In this document: piece after piece, positions 42,423-52,803 of the stretch | Position numbering within the stretch: position 1 is the stretch's first letter | Layout of the letters: each line of letters opens with the position of its first letter | DNA from: CAWINH01 sp963837425 | GTDB taxonomy: Bacteria; Chloroflexota; Limnocylindria; QHBO01 | Assembly: GCA_963837425.1 (NCBI GenBank) | Contig: CAWINH010000004.1 | Span: 1 to 64,000 of the forward strand | DNA: 64,000 nucleotides | Reading direction: 5' to 3' | Notes under the pieces: generated by a model | The model's input: the letters and a program-made list of their open reading frames with translations, nothing else | What the model was told of the DNA's origin: nothing | Database searches by the model: none | Program-made: the position numbers and the translations under genes

Positions 42423-42426
<4 letters not shown>
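41323..42426 (+). CDS. korA: 2-oxoacid:ferredoxin oxidoreductase, alpha subunit
   Basis: 367 residues. Contains the pyrimidine-binding (domain I) core with FGYPITPQAELLEWM, then VFVQAESELGAINMALGAAATGARV, and a C-terminal domain (RVGLFRPISLWPYPEDEL). This is the alpha subunit type of KGOR/VOR, not a fused PFOR. GTG start overlaps the korD stop (GTGA). The subunit binds part of the active site for TPP-dependent oxidative decarboxylation; 2-oxoglutarate is the likely substrate by operon order, not proven. Confidence 0.93.
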
Positions 42427-43196
<770 letters not shown>

Positions 43197-43199
43197 GAA

Positions 43200-43763
43200 G
43201 TGGAGCGCTCCGTCATCTTCGCCGGATTCGGGGGCCAGGGGCTCCTGTTTGCCGGTCAGATCCTGGCACGCGCAGCGATTCGCGATGGCCTCGAGACCTT
43301 CTGGATCCCGTCCTACGGGCCGGAGATGCGCGGCGGGACCGCGTCATGCACGGTGATTGTCAGCGAGGAGACGATCGGTTCACCGACCGTCGATCGGGTG
43401 GACGCCGCGGTGGTCATGAACCCGCCTTCGCTCGCGAAGTTCGGGCCCCGCGTCGCGGATGGCGGCCTGCTCATCGTGAACACCTCGCTGATCGGCGAGC
43501 AGACGGCGGCACGCCCGGAGATCGACGAGCTTCGGTTGCCGTGCACGGAGCTCGCTTCACGAGGCGGCGACGACAGCCTCGTCAGCGTCGTGGCCCTCGG
43601 CGCGCTCGTCGGCCGGCTCGGCATCGTGACGCCCGAGACGGTCGAGCGCGTGCTGCGCGAGGTGGTCGGCGAGAAGCGGCCCGAGGTCCTTGACGCAGAC
43701 CTCGGCGTATTTCGGGCCGGCCTCGAGGCGGGCACCCGGGTTCCCGAGACCGTCGCCGGCTGA
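43200..43763 (+). CDS. korC: 2-oxoacid:ferredoxin oxidoreductase, gamma subunit
   Basis: 187 residues. FAGFGGQGLLFAGQILARAA is the family's glycine-rich start; SYGPEMRGGTASCTVIVS follows, also diagnostic. GTG at 43200, four bases after the korB stop. It completes the four-subunit enzyme, which links the oxidative or reductive TCA branch to ferredoxin. Its reverse direction would fix CO2. Confidence 0.93.
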   Translation: MERSVIFAGFGGQGLLFAGQILARAAIRDGLETFWIPSYGPEMRGGTASCTVIVSEETIGSPTVDRVDAAVVMNPPSLAKFGPRVADGGLLIVNTSLIGEQTAARPEIDELRLPCTELASRGGDDSLVSVVALGALVGRLGIVTPETVERVLREVVGEKRPEVLDADLGVFRAGLEAGTRVPETVAG

Positions 43764-43786
43764 CCCTCGGGCGACCTTTGTGGTCG

Positions 43787-44590
43787 TCACACGAGCGGCC
43801 AGTACTCCTCGCTGTGGATCGCGTCGGCAGGGACGCCCTGCGCGGCCAGCCCGGCCCCTATCCCTGACACGACGGCCGGGTTGCCGCACAGGTACGCCAC
43901 CGTCCGGGTCGGAGCGCAGGCGACCTCACGCAGGAGATCGGGCAACAGGTTCGTGAGACGCCCGGCGCGTCCCGACCAGCCCTCGTTCGCGACATCGTCC
44001 GGCCGAGACACCGCGGGCAGATAGCGGAACCTGTCCGCGGTGCCCGCCCAGGTCTCGAGGCGCTCTTCGAACGCGAGCTCGCGGCGGTGCGCGACACCGT
44101 GGAACACCGCGATCGCTGGCGGCTGCGGCCTCCTCGAGAGCTCGCCGATCATGGCGACCACGGGAGCGATGCCGGTCCCGGTGGCCACCAGCAGGTGGTC
44201 CCTGTGGTCATCTGGTCTGAGCCGGAACAGGCCCTTCGCCGGGCCCAGGTGGACTCGCGCTCCGTCCCGGACGTTCCAGAGACGGGACGTGAGCTCTCCG
44301 CCGCGCACGTGGCGAATGAGCAGCTCGATCTCCGGGTCGGCGGGGCCGCTGGCGGGCGAGTAGGGACGTTGGACCAGGCGACCGCCGACGCGCACGCCCA
44401 GCGAGAGGTACTGGCCGGCCGCGAAGTGGACGGGGGCGTCGGGCCTGATCCATAGGCTCATGATCGCTTCGGTGAGGTCGCGGCGGCGAACGATCGTGGC
44501 GTTCGGCTCGACCGGGCGTCGCACCGACGCACTCGGCAGCGGACGAGCCGGCAGCGCACGCCGTGGCGGTGCGAGCTCTCGGAGGGTCAC
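43787..44590 (-). CDS. Ferredoxin-NAD(P) reductase (FNR-type flavoprotein)
   Basis: 267 residues. FAD site RPYSPAS (about residue 95), nucleotide loop GTGIAPVVAMIGEL, then AYLCGNPAVVSG and C-terminal EEYWPLV typical of bacterial Fpr proteins. It moves electrons between ferredoxin and NADP(H). It is convergent with korC and directly downstream of a ferredoxin gene on its strand (three bases apart), which suits electron transfer from 2-oxoacid oxidation to NADPH. Confidence 0.9.
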   Translation of the reverse strand: MTLRELAPPRRALPARPLPSASVRRPVEPNATIVRRRDLTEAIMSLWIRPDAPVHFAAGQYLSLGVRVGGRLVQRPYSPASGPADPEIELLIRHVRGGELTSRLWNVRDGARVHLGPAKGLFRLRPDDHRDHLLVATGTGIAPVVAMIGELSRRPQPPAIAVFHGVAHRRELAFEERLETWAGTADRFRYLPAVSRPDDVANEGWSGRAGRLTNLLPDLLREVACAPTRTVAYLCGNPAVVSGIGAGLAAQGVPADAIHSEEYWPLV

Positions 44591-44593
44591 CGC

Positions 44594-44878
44594 CTAGGCC
44601 GATGCAAGCTCGTCGACTGCCCGGCGGGCAGCATCAGCGTCGCGGTACCAGGCCGCGTCGACCCACGCGAAGTCGGTCCACGCGTCCGGGAGCTGGTCCG
44701 ACCGGAAGATCGCGTCGTTCGGACAGACCCCGGCGCAGGCCCCGCAGTCGATGCAGACGTCGGGGTCGACGTACAGCTTGCGATCGGGCGCCTCGGACGT
44801 GATGCAGTCGACCGGGCAGACATCGATGCAGGAGCGTTCGTTGTGGTCGATGCACGGCTGGGCGATGACGTACGCCAT
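44594..44878 (-). CDS. Two-cluster ferredoxin
   Basis: 94 residues. CIDVCPVDC and CIDCGACAGVCPND form two cluster sites; in the first, the C-x-x-x-C-P spacing with an earlier Cys (QPCIDHNERSC) is that of the 7Fe/8Fe FdxA-type ferredoxin found in actinobacteria. The C-terminal half (WTDFAWVDAAWYRD) is acidic and Trp-rich. It overlaps no other gene and is three bases from the reductase, so the two are likely partners. Confidence 0.93.
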   Translation of the reverse strand: MAYVIAQPCIDHNERSCIDVCPVDCITSEAPDRKLYVDPDVCIDCGACAGVCPNDAIFRSDQLPDAWTDFAWVDAAWYRDADAARRAVDELASA

Positions 44879-44947
44879 GGGTGATCACCTCGCGCTGGAG
44901 GGCGGTTTATCCAGTACGAGGCAGGCGAGGGTCCGAACGGGTTCAGG

Positions 44948-45076
44948 TCAGGCGGCCTCTGCCAGGGCCGGCATCTCGGTCGGCACGCGAGCGCGGGCCG
45001 CGAGTCGAGCCTCCGTCGGTGCGGCAATCCAGGCGACGAGCAGGAGCCCAAAGCTGACGAGTGCGGCGAGGACCAT
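44948..45076 (-). CDS. 42-residue membrane peptide next to amt
   Basis: ATG at 45076 is preceded at a five-base gap by AAGGAGGTGA, almost the full complement of the 16S rRNA tail, so translation should be very strong. The peptide reads MVLAALVSFGLLLVAWIAA, a single membrane helix, then about 23 polar residues ending in LAEAA. It starts 24 bases after the amt stop on the same strand, so it is in the amt transcript. A small membrane subunit or regulator of the ammonium transporter is the natural guess, with no direct evidence. Too short for common ORF callers. Confidence 0.72.
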   Translation of the reverse strand: MVLAALVSFGLLLVAWIAAPTEARLAARARVPTEMPALAEAA

Positions 45077-45099
45077 GAGAATCACCTCCTTTCGTGGGG

Positions 45100-46338
<1,239 letters not shown>

Positions 46339-46365
46339 CGGCTCGGTGGCTACCCCTGCAACGAG

Positions 46366-46453
46366 TTGTGCAGTCAGCCTATGGACCGATGCCGTGGCGC
46401 AACTACCCCGTGGCCCGCAGGTCGCTGCACGAACTGTTGTGCGACCTGCACAA
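46366..46453. promoter_or_regulatory. TTGTGC/GCACAA repeats upstream of amt
   Basis: TTGTGC at 46366-46371 and again at 46437-46442, the latter paired with GCACAA at 46448-46453 (5-base spacer, perfect inverted repeat). They lie 28-115 bases before the amt start and are candidates for a nitrogen-regulator operator. Confidence 0.45.
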
Positions 46454-46470
46454 TCACCTTGGACGCGAGG

Positions 46471-47202
46471 TCAGGATCGGGTCAGGAACAGCTGCAGCTC
46501 CAGCGTCCCGTGATCGTCCACCGAGAGGACCGCGAATGAGCTTGGCGGCTCCATCGCGTAGTCGGCAAAGGCGATCTCAAGCGACCCGGTCAGCGTGGTG
46601 ACCCCCGACTCGAGCCGGGCGGTGAGCGGGATCCCGACGCTCTTCGTCTGGCCGTGGAGGGTCAGGTCGCCGGTGGCGGTCAGCTGGACCTGGCTGCCGG
46701 TGGCGGCATCGGCCGGCAGCACGATCGGCTCCGTCAGGCTGAACGTGGCGGTCGGGAACTCGTCGGTCTGGAGGCCCTGGCGCCGCAGCTGGCCGTCGCG
46801 GCGGTCATCGTCGCTCTGGAGGGTCGAGAGGTCCGCGCTGATCTCGGCCGCGGTCAGCGTGGTGCCCTCGATCGTCACCGTGCCGGAGACGTTCGGCGTC
46901 CGCCCCACCGCGGTGTTGCCACCGATCGAGGCGAGCTGCTCCTGGACGCGGTAGCCGACGAACGAGTCGGAGAAGTCGCTGAACGAGCCGATCGAGGTAT
47001 CGACCGTCCACGTCCCGCTGATATCGCCGGCCGCGATGGAACCGACCGCGCTCGAGCCGGCACTGGAGGGAAGCGGCAGCACTGATGCGCCCACCGCCGC
47101 CGGGCCTGACGGTCGCAGGAAGACGTACCACAGTCCGTACCCGCCGCCCGCCACGACACCGGTCAGCGCCAGCGCGGCGGCGATCCGAATGTTCATCTTC
47201 AT
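46471..47202 (-). CDS. YceI-family lipocalin-like protein
   Basis: 243 residues. Signal-anchor at the N-terminus (MKMNIRIAAALALTGVVAG, then a second hydrophobic run), linker, and YceI domain from about residue 65 to 240: DISGTWTVDTSIG, VSGTVTIEGTTLTAAEI, EFPTATFSLTEP, TATGDLTLHGQTK. YceI barrels bind isoprenoid quinones or similar lipids on the outer face of the membrane. The start at 47202 fits the signal; sequence upstream in frame is unrelated. Confidence 0.9.
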   Translation of the reverse strand: MKMNIRIAAALALTGVVAGGGYGLWYVFLRPSGPAAVGASVLPLPSSAGSSAVGSIAAGDISGTWTVDTSIGSFSDFSDSFVGYRVQEQLASIGGNTAVGRTPNVSGTVTIEGTTLTAAEISADLSTLQSDDDRRDGQLRRQGLQTDEFPTATFSLTEPIVLPADAATGSQVQLTATGDLTLHGQTKSVGIPLTARLESGVTTLTGSLEIAFADYAMEPPSSFAVLSVDDHGTLELQLFLTRS

Positions 47203-47263
47203 GGCGGCGCAGGCTAGCGCAGTTCGATGGGTAGCTTCATTGAAGGACGGTGGGGGCGACAGG

Positions 47264-48013
47264 TCACACCACGGGCAGCAGGCGACGAAGCACCGCGGCC
47301 CCATTGGCGGAGGCTGCATCCAGGAATCGGGCGAAGAGCTCCGGCGAGGGCTGCTCCTCGCCGGCAAGGTCGGACAACGCGCGGATGACGAGGAACCCGA
47401 TGCCGAAGGCGTCGCAGACCTGCGCGAGCGCCGCGCCCTCCATCTCGACGGCCGCGCCGCCAAGGCTCGCACGGAGGCGCTGGCGGAAGGCCGGCGCGTT
47501 CACGAAGACGTCGCCGGTCAGGATCGTTCCGGCCAGGATCCGGGGCGACCTCCCTGCGACCGGCTGGAGCTCGAGGCCGTGCAGGGCCACGAGGGCGCGC
47601 GTCAGGAGGTCGGCATCGGGCTCGAAGCCAAGGCGATCCGTCGGGTTGAAGAAGGGCAGGTGCGCCGCCTGGTAGACCGCCAGGCCATCCGCCTCGGCGA
47701 CACCGGCGTCGTGCTGGACGAGGCGATCGGCGACGACGACGTCTCCGACACCAAGCTCCGGATCCAGTCCGCCGGCCACCCCGGTGAAGAGCACGGCGCG
47801 GGGTGCGGTCGCCGTCACGAGCGCCGTGCAGGCGAGCGCCATCGCCACCTTGCCGATGCCGGACTCGGCAAGGGCGACCGGGTGCCCATCCAGCGTCCCC
47901 CGCCAGGCCACGAGGCCCGCTCCGAGCTCGATCGCCTCGGCTCCGTCCAGCGCGCTCTTGAGCAGCGCGAGCTCCTGCGGGAGCGCGGAGAAGATGGCGA
48001 TCGGGCGATCCAC
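47264..48013 (-). CDS. mtnN: MTA/SAH nucleosidase-like protein
   Basis: 249 residues from GTG at 48013 (VDRPIAIFSALPQEL). Motifs are IFSALPQELALL, GIGKVAMALACTALV, FTGVAGGLDPELGVGDVVVAD, VEMEGAALAQVC (ribose-binding Glu) and the catalytic Asp in RALSDLAGEE. It hydrolyses 5'-methylthioadenosine or S-adenosylhomocysteine in methionine salvage. Slight deviations (RALSDLA) leave open a related nucleosidase such as futalosine hydrolase. Confidence 0.9.
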   Translation of the reverse strand: MDRPIAIFSALPQELALLKSALDGAEAIELGAGLVAWRGTLDGHPVALAESGIGKVAMALACTALVTATAPRAVLFTGVAGGLDPELGVGDVVVADRLVQHDAGVAEADGLAVYQAAHLPFFNPTDRLGFEPDADLLTRALVALHGLELQPVAGRSPRILAGTILTGDVFVNAPAFRQRLRASLGGAAVEMEGAALAQVCDAFGIGFLVIRALSDLAGEEQPSPELFARFLDAASANGAAVLRRLLPVV

Positions 48014-48051
48014 GCCGCCATTCTGCACACCGATCGCGTCACAATGGGCGC

Positions 48052-48243
48052 GTGAACCTTCGAACCATCCTCCGTCGCCTGCGAACGTTCGAGCGGCGCT
48101 GGATCCCGCCACGCCCCGAGCGCGACGCGCACGAGGCGACGGTCCGTTCCCGTCTCCAGGAAGATGCCCGGGAACGGAGCCCGGACGACGGCACCGATCC
48201 CGATCCCGCGGAGGTCGTCGCTACGGACCCGCCCTCGGCGTGA
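48052..48243 (+). CDS. Small hypothetical protein
   Basis: 63 residues, GTG start, MNLRTILRRLRTFERRW: an amphipathic basic helix followed by an acidic tail ending in TDPPSA. No motif. It overlaps the convergent gene's 3' end by 23 bases. Without homology support it could also be a spurious frame in GC-rich DNA. Confidence 0.35.
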   Translation: MNLRTILRRLRTFERRWIPPRPERDAHEATVRSRLQEDARERSPDDGTDPDPAEVVATDPPSA

Positions 48244-50236
48244 CGCCGGTGATCACAAAGCGGCGGGCGCAATCGTCCCGGAGCCGCTGAGCCGAGACGG
48301 ACCACGCCTCGCGGGCGGTTCCCGTATAGCGGCACTCGGTCGAAGCCGGATCGTCGAAGTGCCCCGTCAGCTCGACCCGGGCACCTTCCCAGGCCGTATC
48401 CCACACGAGGTCCGGGCCCGCCACGATGTCGAGGAAGTACCAGGGTTCGGAGTCGATCGGCGCGATCGTCACGCGACGGAGGCCGGGATCCGCGAGCCAT
48501 GCAGGCGCATACCCGGTCTCCGGCTCCCACTGGCAGTCCGTGCAGGGCACGATCCAGGCCGGGAACGTGAGCGGGGAGTTGCCAAAGCAGTACGTCGCGA
48601 ACCCCGGGTCGATCTGGAGGAAATCGAGGGCATCCCGTGGCGGGGGCGGACACGCGGTCGGCTGGGGAGGGCTCTCGGGGAGGAGGGAAGGGATCTCGGC
48701 CGCGGTCCAGCCGGACGCGCCCAGAGTCCAGAGGTCGGCGGTGCGCCGCCCCAGGATCGTGCGCTGACCCTCGACCAGCAACCCAGCAGGACCGATGGCT
48801 CCGACGGTCGGCGACGTCGGGAAGGCTCCGTCCGGCAGGCCGAGCTCCGTCCAGGTCACGCCGTCGCGAGTTTCCCAACCCTTGACGGCGCCATTGCCCT
48901 CGTCCCACAGGAACGCGGCGGTGCTCCCGCCCCCGCCGACCAGCAGGCTCACCGAGCGCGGACCGAAGACCGCCGCATCCGCCCGGTGCCAGGTCAGGTT
49001 GCCGGTGGATACGACGCCGGTCCAGGTCCGCACCCGCCCGGTCTGCGGGTCGTTGTCCATGCCCACCAGACCGGCAGCCGTGGCAGCGACCCGCGCGAAG
49101 CTGCCCTGCGGACCCCCGTCGACTCGCGGCCAGGTCAGGCCGTTCGCGCTGAACGCCGCGGCGATCGTCTCGTCGTCGGGAGGATCCCCGCCGACGGTCC
49201 ACACGTAGAACCCGAACGGCGTGCCGACCATCCGGAGGTCCGTCGCGACGCCCGTGTCCAGGGGCCGGACCTCGGTCCATGTCTCGCCGTTCGCGGAGAA
49301 GAACAGGTCGACCTCGGGAGACTGGCCGGACATCGACAGCAGGTAGCCGGCATCGGTTGCGACGAGGTCCCTGGGCCATAGGTCCAGGGCGCCCTGCAGC
49401 CCGCCGAGAACGGTCCAGTCGGTACCATTCGATGACTGCCACAGCTCGAATTGCGGTTGAAATTGTGCGCCCTGCTGCGGCGAGAATCCGATGGCCAGCC
49501 AGCCGGCCGGACCCGAAGCGGCGGACGCGATCCACGTGACGTCAGGCGCGAGATTGGCGGGCTTCCAGTCTGTGCCGTTCCGGCTGAAGGCGAGCCACGG
49601 CGCACCGGAGGTGCCGCGCTGGTCCTCGCCGAACCCAAGAAAGCCGCCGCCCCCGGGAAGGATGCCGTACAGGATCCGCTGCTGCTCGGACTGCTGCAGC
49701 GGGTACTGCTCCACCGTCCCTGCCGTCCCATCCCCGATAGCCACCCAGCCGCTGGGCGCCGGGTCAAGGACCCAGACCCACCCCGGGACCGGGCCCGGCA
49801 CGGTGTCCGCGTACGTCTGGGTGAGCGCAACGCCGCCCGCCGGAATATCGCCCACGACCTCCGCGCCGGCGGCCGGCTGGTTCCGAACCGGAGTCGCCTT
49901 CGTGACGCGAAGCCAACCCTGGATGTTCGGGACAGAGGTCTGGCCGGAGGGCGTGGCTGCGGGGACGAGGGTCAGCCGTCGCGGCATCGCGGGAGTGGCC
50001 GACGCGGTTGGCTGCCCCGTGGCGTGCGGAGTCGCACCCACCGTTGCTCCCGGGGTCGTGTGCGGCGTCGGCTCCGCGACCGCCACCTCGTCCGGGAGGA
50101 GATTCCTGACCGCGATCCCCAATCCGCCGAGCAGCACGAGCACGGCGAGCACGAGCAGCACCCGGTCGCTGCCCGACGTGGGCGTGCGCGGCCCTTGCTC
50201 TACCTCTGGCTCGAAGCGGTCCCGCCCGTTCATCAT
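48221..50236 (-). CDS. Membrane-anchored surface protein with beta-propeller repeats
   Basis: 671 residues. A cytoplasmic N-terminus, a single membrane segment (about 26-44, VLLVLAVLVLLGGLGIAV), a Pro/Thr/Ala linker, then an SH3-like stretch (TPVRNQPAAGAEVVGDIPAGG) and a large region of about 8-9 repeats, each carrying S-x-N-G-x-T-W type ends (FSRNGTDWK, QSSNGTDWTV, SANGETWTE, SANGLTWP). These are BNR/sialidase-like propeller blades. Two pairs of Cys near the C-terminus (CTDCQWE, TACPPP) may form disulfides. The ligand is unknown. Confidence 0.75.
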   Translation of the reverse strand: MMNGRDRFEPEVEQGPRTPTSGSDRVLLVLAVLVLLGGLGIAVRNLLPDEVAVAEPTPHTTPGATVGATPHATGQPTASATPAMPRRLTLVPAATPSGQTSVPNIQGWLRVTKATPVRNQPAAGAEVVGDIPAGGVALTQTYADTVPGPVPGWVWVLDPAPSGWVAIGDGTAGTVEQYPLQQSEQQRILYGILPGGGGFLGFGEDQRGTSGAPWLAFSRNGTDWKPANLAPDVTWIASAASGPAGWLAIGFSPQQGAQFQPQFELWQSSNGTDWTVLGGLQGALDLWPRDLVATDAGYLLSMSGQSPEVDLFFSANGETWTEVRPLDTGVATDLRMVGTPFGFYVWTVGGDPPDDETIAAAFSANGLTWPRVDGGPQGSFARVAATAAGLVGMDNDPQTGRVRTWTGVVSTGNLTWHRADAAVFGPRSVSLLVGGGGSTAAFLWDEGNGAVKGWETRDGVTWTELGLPDGAFPTSPTVGAIGPAGLLVEGQRTILGRRTADLWTLGASGWTAAEIPSLLPESPPQPTACPPPPRDALDFLQIDPGFATYCFGNSPLTFPAWIVPCTDCQWEPETGYAPAWLADPGLRRVTIAPIDSEPWYFLDIVAGPDLVWDTAWEGARVELTGHFDDPASTECRYTGTAREAWSVSAQRLRDDCARRFVITGVTPRAGP

Positions 50237-50289
50237 CCGCTGCGACTGACAGTATCAGGTTGTCAACGCCCGGCAAACGGGCGAGTATT

Positions 50290-50829
50290 TCAGCCGCGCG
50301 CGCGCCGTCGCCGTCGTCGCCCGCCGAGGACGGCCAGCACAATCGCGCTGACCAGCCCGCCGGCGATCGCCAGCGAGGCGAGCGGACCGAACAACACGCG
50401 GGCTCCTTCATCCGCCTCGAGATGCGGCGTCACCGCGAAGATCGTCAGCCCGCCGCGCGTGATCCGGATCCGCGGCGCGATGGCGAGGCCGCTCCCGGCC
50501 TGCTCCATCGTCACGCTGCCCGCTGACACGATCGCCCCGGCGCCGCCCTGCCTGACGTGCGTGTCTCCCCCGGCCACGATCATGCCGGCACCTCCCCGCC
50601 GCAGATCCATGGCGCCACCGGCAAAGATGCTGCGCGTGACCCCGCGGTCAAGCTTCACGTCATCGCCCGCGAGCACCGCGCCCACTGCGGCGTTCCTCAG
50701 CTCGACGTCCACGCCGCGGACCAGGCCCGCCAGGTGCGGGCCCCCGCCGCGACGCTCGATTGCCACAGGCTCCTGCACCGGGGTCGCCTCGGACGCCTCC
50801 GGCATCGTCTCGATTGTCATCTCGCTCAC
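50290..50829 (-). CDS. Bactofilin-like beta-helix membrane protein
   Basis: 179 residues. Residues about 30-125 have alternating short strands with regular Gly/Val/Ala turns (VRGVDVELRNAAVGAVLAGDDV, then GGAMDLRRGGAGMIVAGGDTHVRQGG), the look of a right-handed beta-helix as in bactofilins. A single membrane helix (about 146-166, LASLAIAGGLVSAIVLAVLG) and a basic tail RRRRRRARG close it. It may polymerise at the membrane. This is inferred from the repeat pattern only. Confidence 0.6.
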   Translation of the reverse strand: MSEMTIETMPEASEATPVQEPVAIERRGGGPHLAGLVRGVDVELRNAAVGAVLAGDDVKLDRGVTRSIFAGGAMDLRRGGAGMIVAGGDTHVRQGGAGAIVSAGSVTMEQAGSGLAIAPRIRITRGGLTIFAVTPHLEADEGARVLFGPLASLAIAGGLVSAIVLAVLGGRRRRRRARG

Positions 50830-50981
50830 CTCGCTCCGTGATGGGTGATTCCGGCCCTCAGCCTGCCCGTGCGAGGCGCGGCTGCCAAGAGCCGTTGGGC
50901 CCGACCTCGGCGGATGGAGGCGTTGTCATCGCGACGGATAATTCATCGACGATCTCGGTGTGGAGGAGAGGAGAAGGGAGA

Positions 50982-51410
50982 ATGAGCTTCGACGCGTTCG
51001 GCAGCCTGAACTGGCTCGCCATCATCGTGGGTGCGGTCGCCTACTTCGCCATCGGCGCCGCCTGGTTCTCGCCCGTCGGGTTCGGTCGTGCCTGGCAGCG
51101 CTCCATCGGCTGGGACCCGGAGCGGACGCCGCCGCAGATGCAGGCGACGACCTACGTGATCCCGCTGGTCGCGTTCCTCGTCATGGGGATCGCGATTGGC
51201 CTGCTCACGGACGCCACCGGTACGGATACCCTCGGCGGGGGCATCGTCCTGGGGCTGGTCGTGGCCATCGGGCTGGCCGTGATGCACACCGCGGTGGACG
51301 CGACCTTCGACCCGAACAAGCCGCAGCCCTGGCTCTGGCTCGTCATCAACGGCGGCTACCACGCCGTGGGACTCATGATCCTGGCGATCCTGCTGGCGGT
51401 GTGGCACTGA
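50982..51410 (+). CDS. DUF1761 membrane protein
   Basis: 142 residues with four hydrophobic segments: NWLAIIVGAVAYFAIGAAWFSPVGFG is the DUF1761 signature, then YVIPLVAFLVMGIAIGLL, LGGGIVLGLVVAIGLAVMHT and a final helix AVGLMILAILLAVW. GGAGAAGGGAG before the ATG supplies a ribosome site. Function unknown. It precedes a small hypothetical gene by 26 bases. Confidence 0.85.
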   Translation: MSFDAFGSLNWLAIIVGAVAYFAIGAAWFSPVGFGRAWQRSIGWDPERTPPQMQATTYVIPLVAFLVMGIAIGLLTDATGTDTLGGGIVLGLVVAIGLAVMHTAVDATFDPNKPQPWLWLVINGGYHAVGLMILAILLAVWH

Positions 51411-51436
51411 GCTCGGGGACTGCCCGTGGGCGAGCC

Positions 51437-51712
51437 GTGATCGACGAGCGCGCTGAGCGCCTGCTGGCACTCCTCGAGCGACTCGGCGCGGAGCTGCGCA
51501 CCGCGGGCGACGAGCGATGGGCCGACTGGCTGGCGCGCGATGCGCAGCTGGTCCGCGCCGGCGATGCCGAGGGGCTGCGGCACTTCCTGTCGGCGTTCGG
51601 CGGTGCGGGGAGCTTGCTCGACGCCCATCCGAGCGCTGACCTGACGAAGGCGTATCGGCTCGCGCGCGATCTCCGGCGCGACCTCGATCGAGAAGCGGAC
51701 GCTCCGACCTGA
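51437..51712 (+). CDS. Hypothetical protein
   Basis: 91 residues from GTG at 51437 (VIDERAERLLALLERL). An all-helical protein with WADWLARDAQLVRAGDAEG and FLSAFGGAGSLLDAHP. It resembles short unnamed domains with a G-G-x-GS-L motif, but I cannot name a family. It may be co-transcribed with the DUF1761 gene. The 199-base gap after it has a weak inverted repeat (ACCTCGC...GCGAGGT, about 51795-51823) and nothing else. Confidence 0.55.
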   Translation: MIDERAERLLALLERLGAELRTAGDERWADWLARDAQLVRAGDAEGLRHFLSAFGGAGSLLDAHPSADLTKAYRLARDLRRDLDREADAPT

Positions 51713-51911
51713 CCCGCCCTCGGTGGATGGATAATTCTCAGCCGCTGATCGCAATGCGGCAGCCCATCGAGCTTCGGGAGGCGAGACCTCGTTACCTCGC
51801 AGCCACTGAGAGGAAGCGAGGTGTCACGAGCCCTTGACCGCCGATTCGTCGCAGAGCTCTCAGGCACTGAGCATTACGCGCGGACGCGGTGCAGGAGTGA
51901 CGGCCGCGGGC

Positions 51912-52277
51912 TCAGTCGGCGACCGCTCCGCCCCAGACCGTGTCGCCGAACGAGAACGCGAGGTGTGTGACCTCGGCGTCCGCGGCAGCGCCGTGCCAGT
52001 GCTCCTCGCCCGGCGGCGCGTAGACGAGGTCTCCGGGGCCGATCTCGTCGTGGCCGCCCTGGCGGGTGCCGACCCGGCCACGCCCGGCGAGCACGTAGAG
52101 GACCTGGCCGTCGGCGTGGGAGTGCCAGTGCGTTCGCGCTCCGGGTTCGAAGCTGACCGCGAGGATGCGGCACGCCGGGGCGGAAAACGCGCCGAGGTCG
52201 CGCCGCCGCGCCGTACCGTTGAAATTCGCCGCCTCCATGCCCTCGAAGGGCGCTGAAGCCGACCGGGTGATCTGCAC
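51912..52277 (-). CDS. Cupin-domain protein
   Basis: 121 residues, one cupin barrel. The metal-binding motif 1 is H-W-H-S-H-ADGQ (THWHSHADGQVLYVLAGRGRV), with motif 2 in VYAPPGEEHWHGAAA, giving the usual His/His/Glu/His set. GTG at 52277 is fixed by GGAGG seven bases upstream; the ORF could extend to 52331 without good support. It may be a small dioxygenase or ligand-binding protein. Confidence 0.88.
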   Translation of the reverse strand: MQITRSASAPFEGMEAANFNGTARRRDLGAFSAPACRILAVSFEPGARTHWHSHADGQVLYVLAGRGRVGTRQGGHDEIGPGDLVYAPPGEEHWHGAAADAEVTHLAFSFGDTVWGGAVAD

Positions 52278-52380
52278 GTGCCTGCCTCCAATCCTCGACC
52301 GATCGCCCGGTAGACTTCGGGGACGCCGCACGTCCCGACCGGGTCAGTCGCATGGTACGGCGGGACGGCAGGGAGGGCCG

Positions 52381-52803
52381 GTGACCGAAGCGCGCAGCAT
52401 CCCGTGGCGACGCGTCGGGGAGTGGCTGGCGCTGGCGAACGCCGCCAGCCTGCTCGTCTGGCTCGGGGTCTTCATGAACTGGGTGATCCCGACATTCGGA
52501 TTCTTCGACATTGAGCTGGTCGGCACCTCGACGCTGGCCTGGCCGTTCCTCATCCTGGCGGCCAGCGCGCTCGCGCTGTTCGGCGCGGACCGTGGCTTGA
52601 CCCGGGTGCTCGCCTGGGCGGCGGCGCTCCTCATCGGCGCCGTGCTCGTGGACGAGACGATCGGCGCGCTGCGGGACGGGAACGTATCTGCCTACGGCTT
52701 GCGACTCGGCGCACTGATGGGCGCGCAGCTGCTGATTGCGCTGGGTGCCGCATTCGCCAGCCAGCGCGGAGCGGCTGCCGGCCAGCGAGCGGCTGCGGGC
52801 TAG
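52381..52803 (+). CDS. Four-TM hypothetical membrane protein
   Basis: 140 residues from GTG at 52381 with a purine-rich GGGAGGG upstream. Four hydrophobic segments (about 17-37, 55-72, 80-95, 107-130). No recognised motif. It converges on the MarR gene with a shared CTAG. It resembles small DoxX-sized membrane proteins but lacks their signature, so I leave it unnamed. Confidence 0.65.
   Translation: MTEARSIPWRRVGEWLALANAASLLVWLGVFMNWVIPTFGFFDIELVGTSTLAWPFLILAASALALFGADRGLTRVLAWAAALLIGAVLVDETIGALRDGNVSAYGLRLGALMGAQLLIALGAAFASQRGAAAGQRAAAG

Noticed and set aside
43764..43790. Bidirectional terminator between korC and the reductase gene
   Set aside because: Only a GACC...GGTC pairing of four bases was found, too weak to call.
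48052..48243. Idea that the 63-residue protein is an antitoxin or regulator
   Set aside because: There is no motif or partner; kept only as a low-confidence hypothetical.
51373..51867. 164-codon minus-strand frame rich in Arg/Ser
   Set aside because: Antisense to a coupled plus-strand gene and contains no plausible domain.
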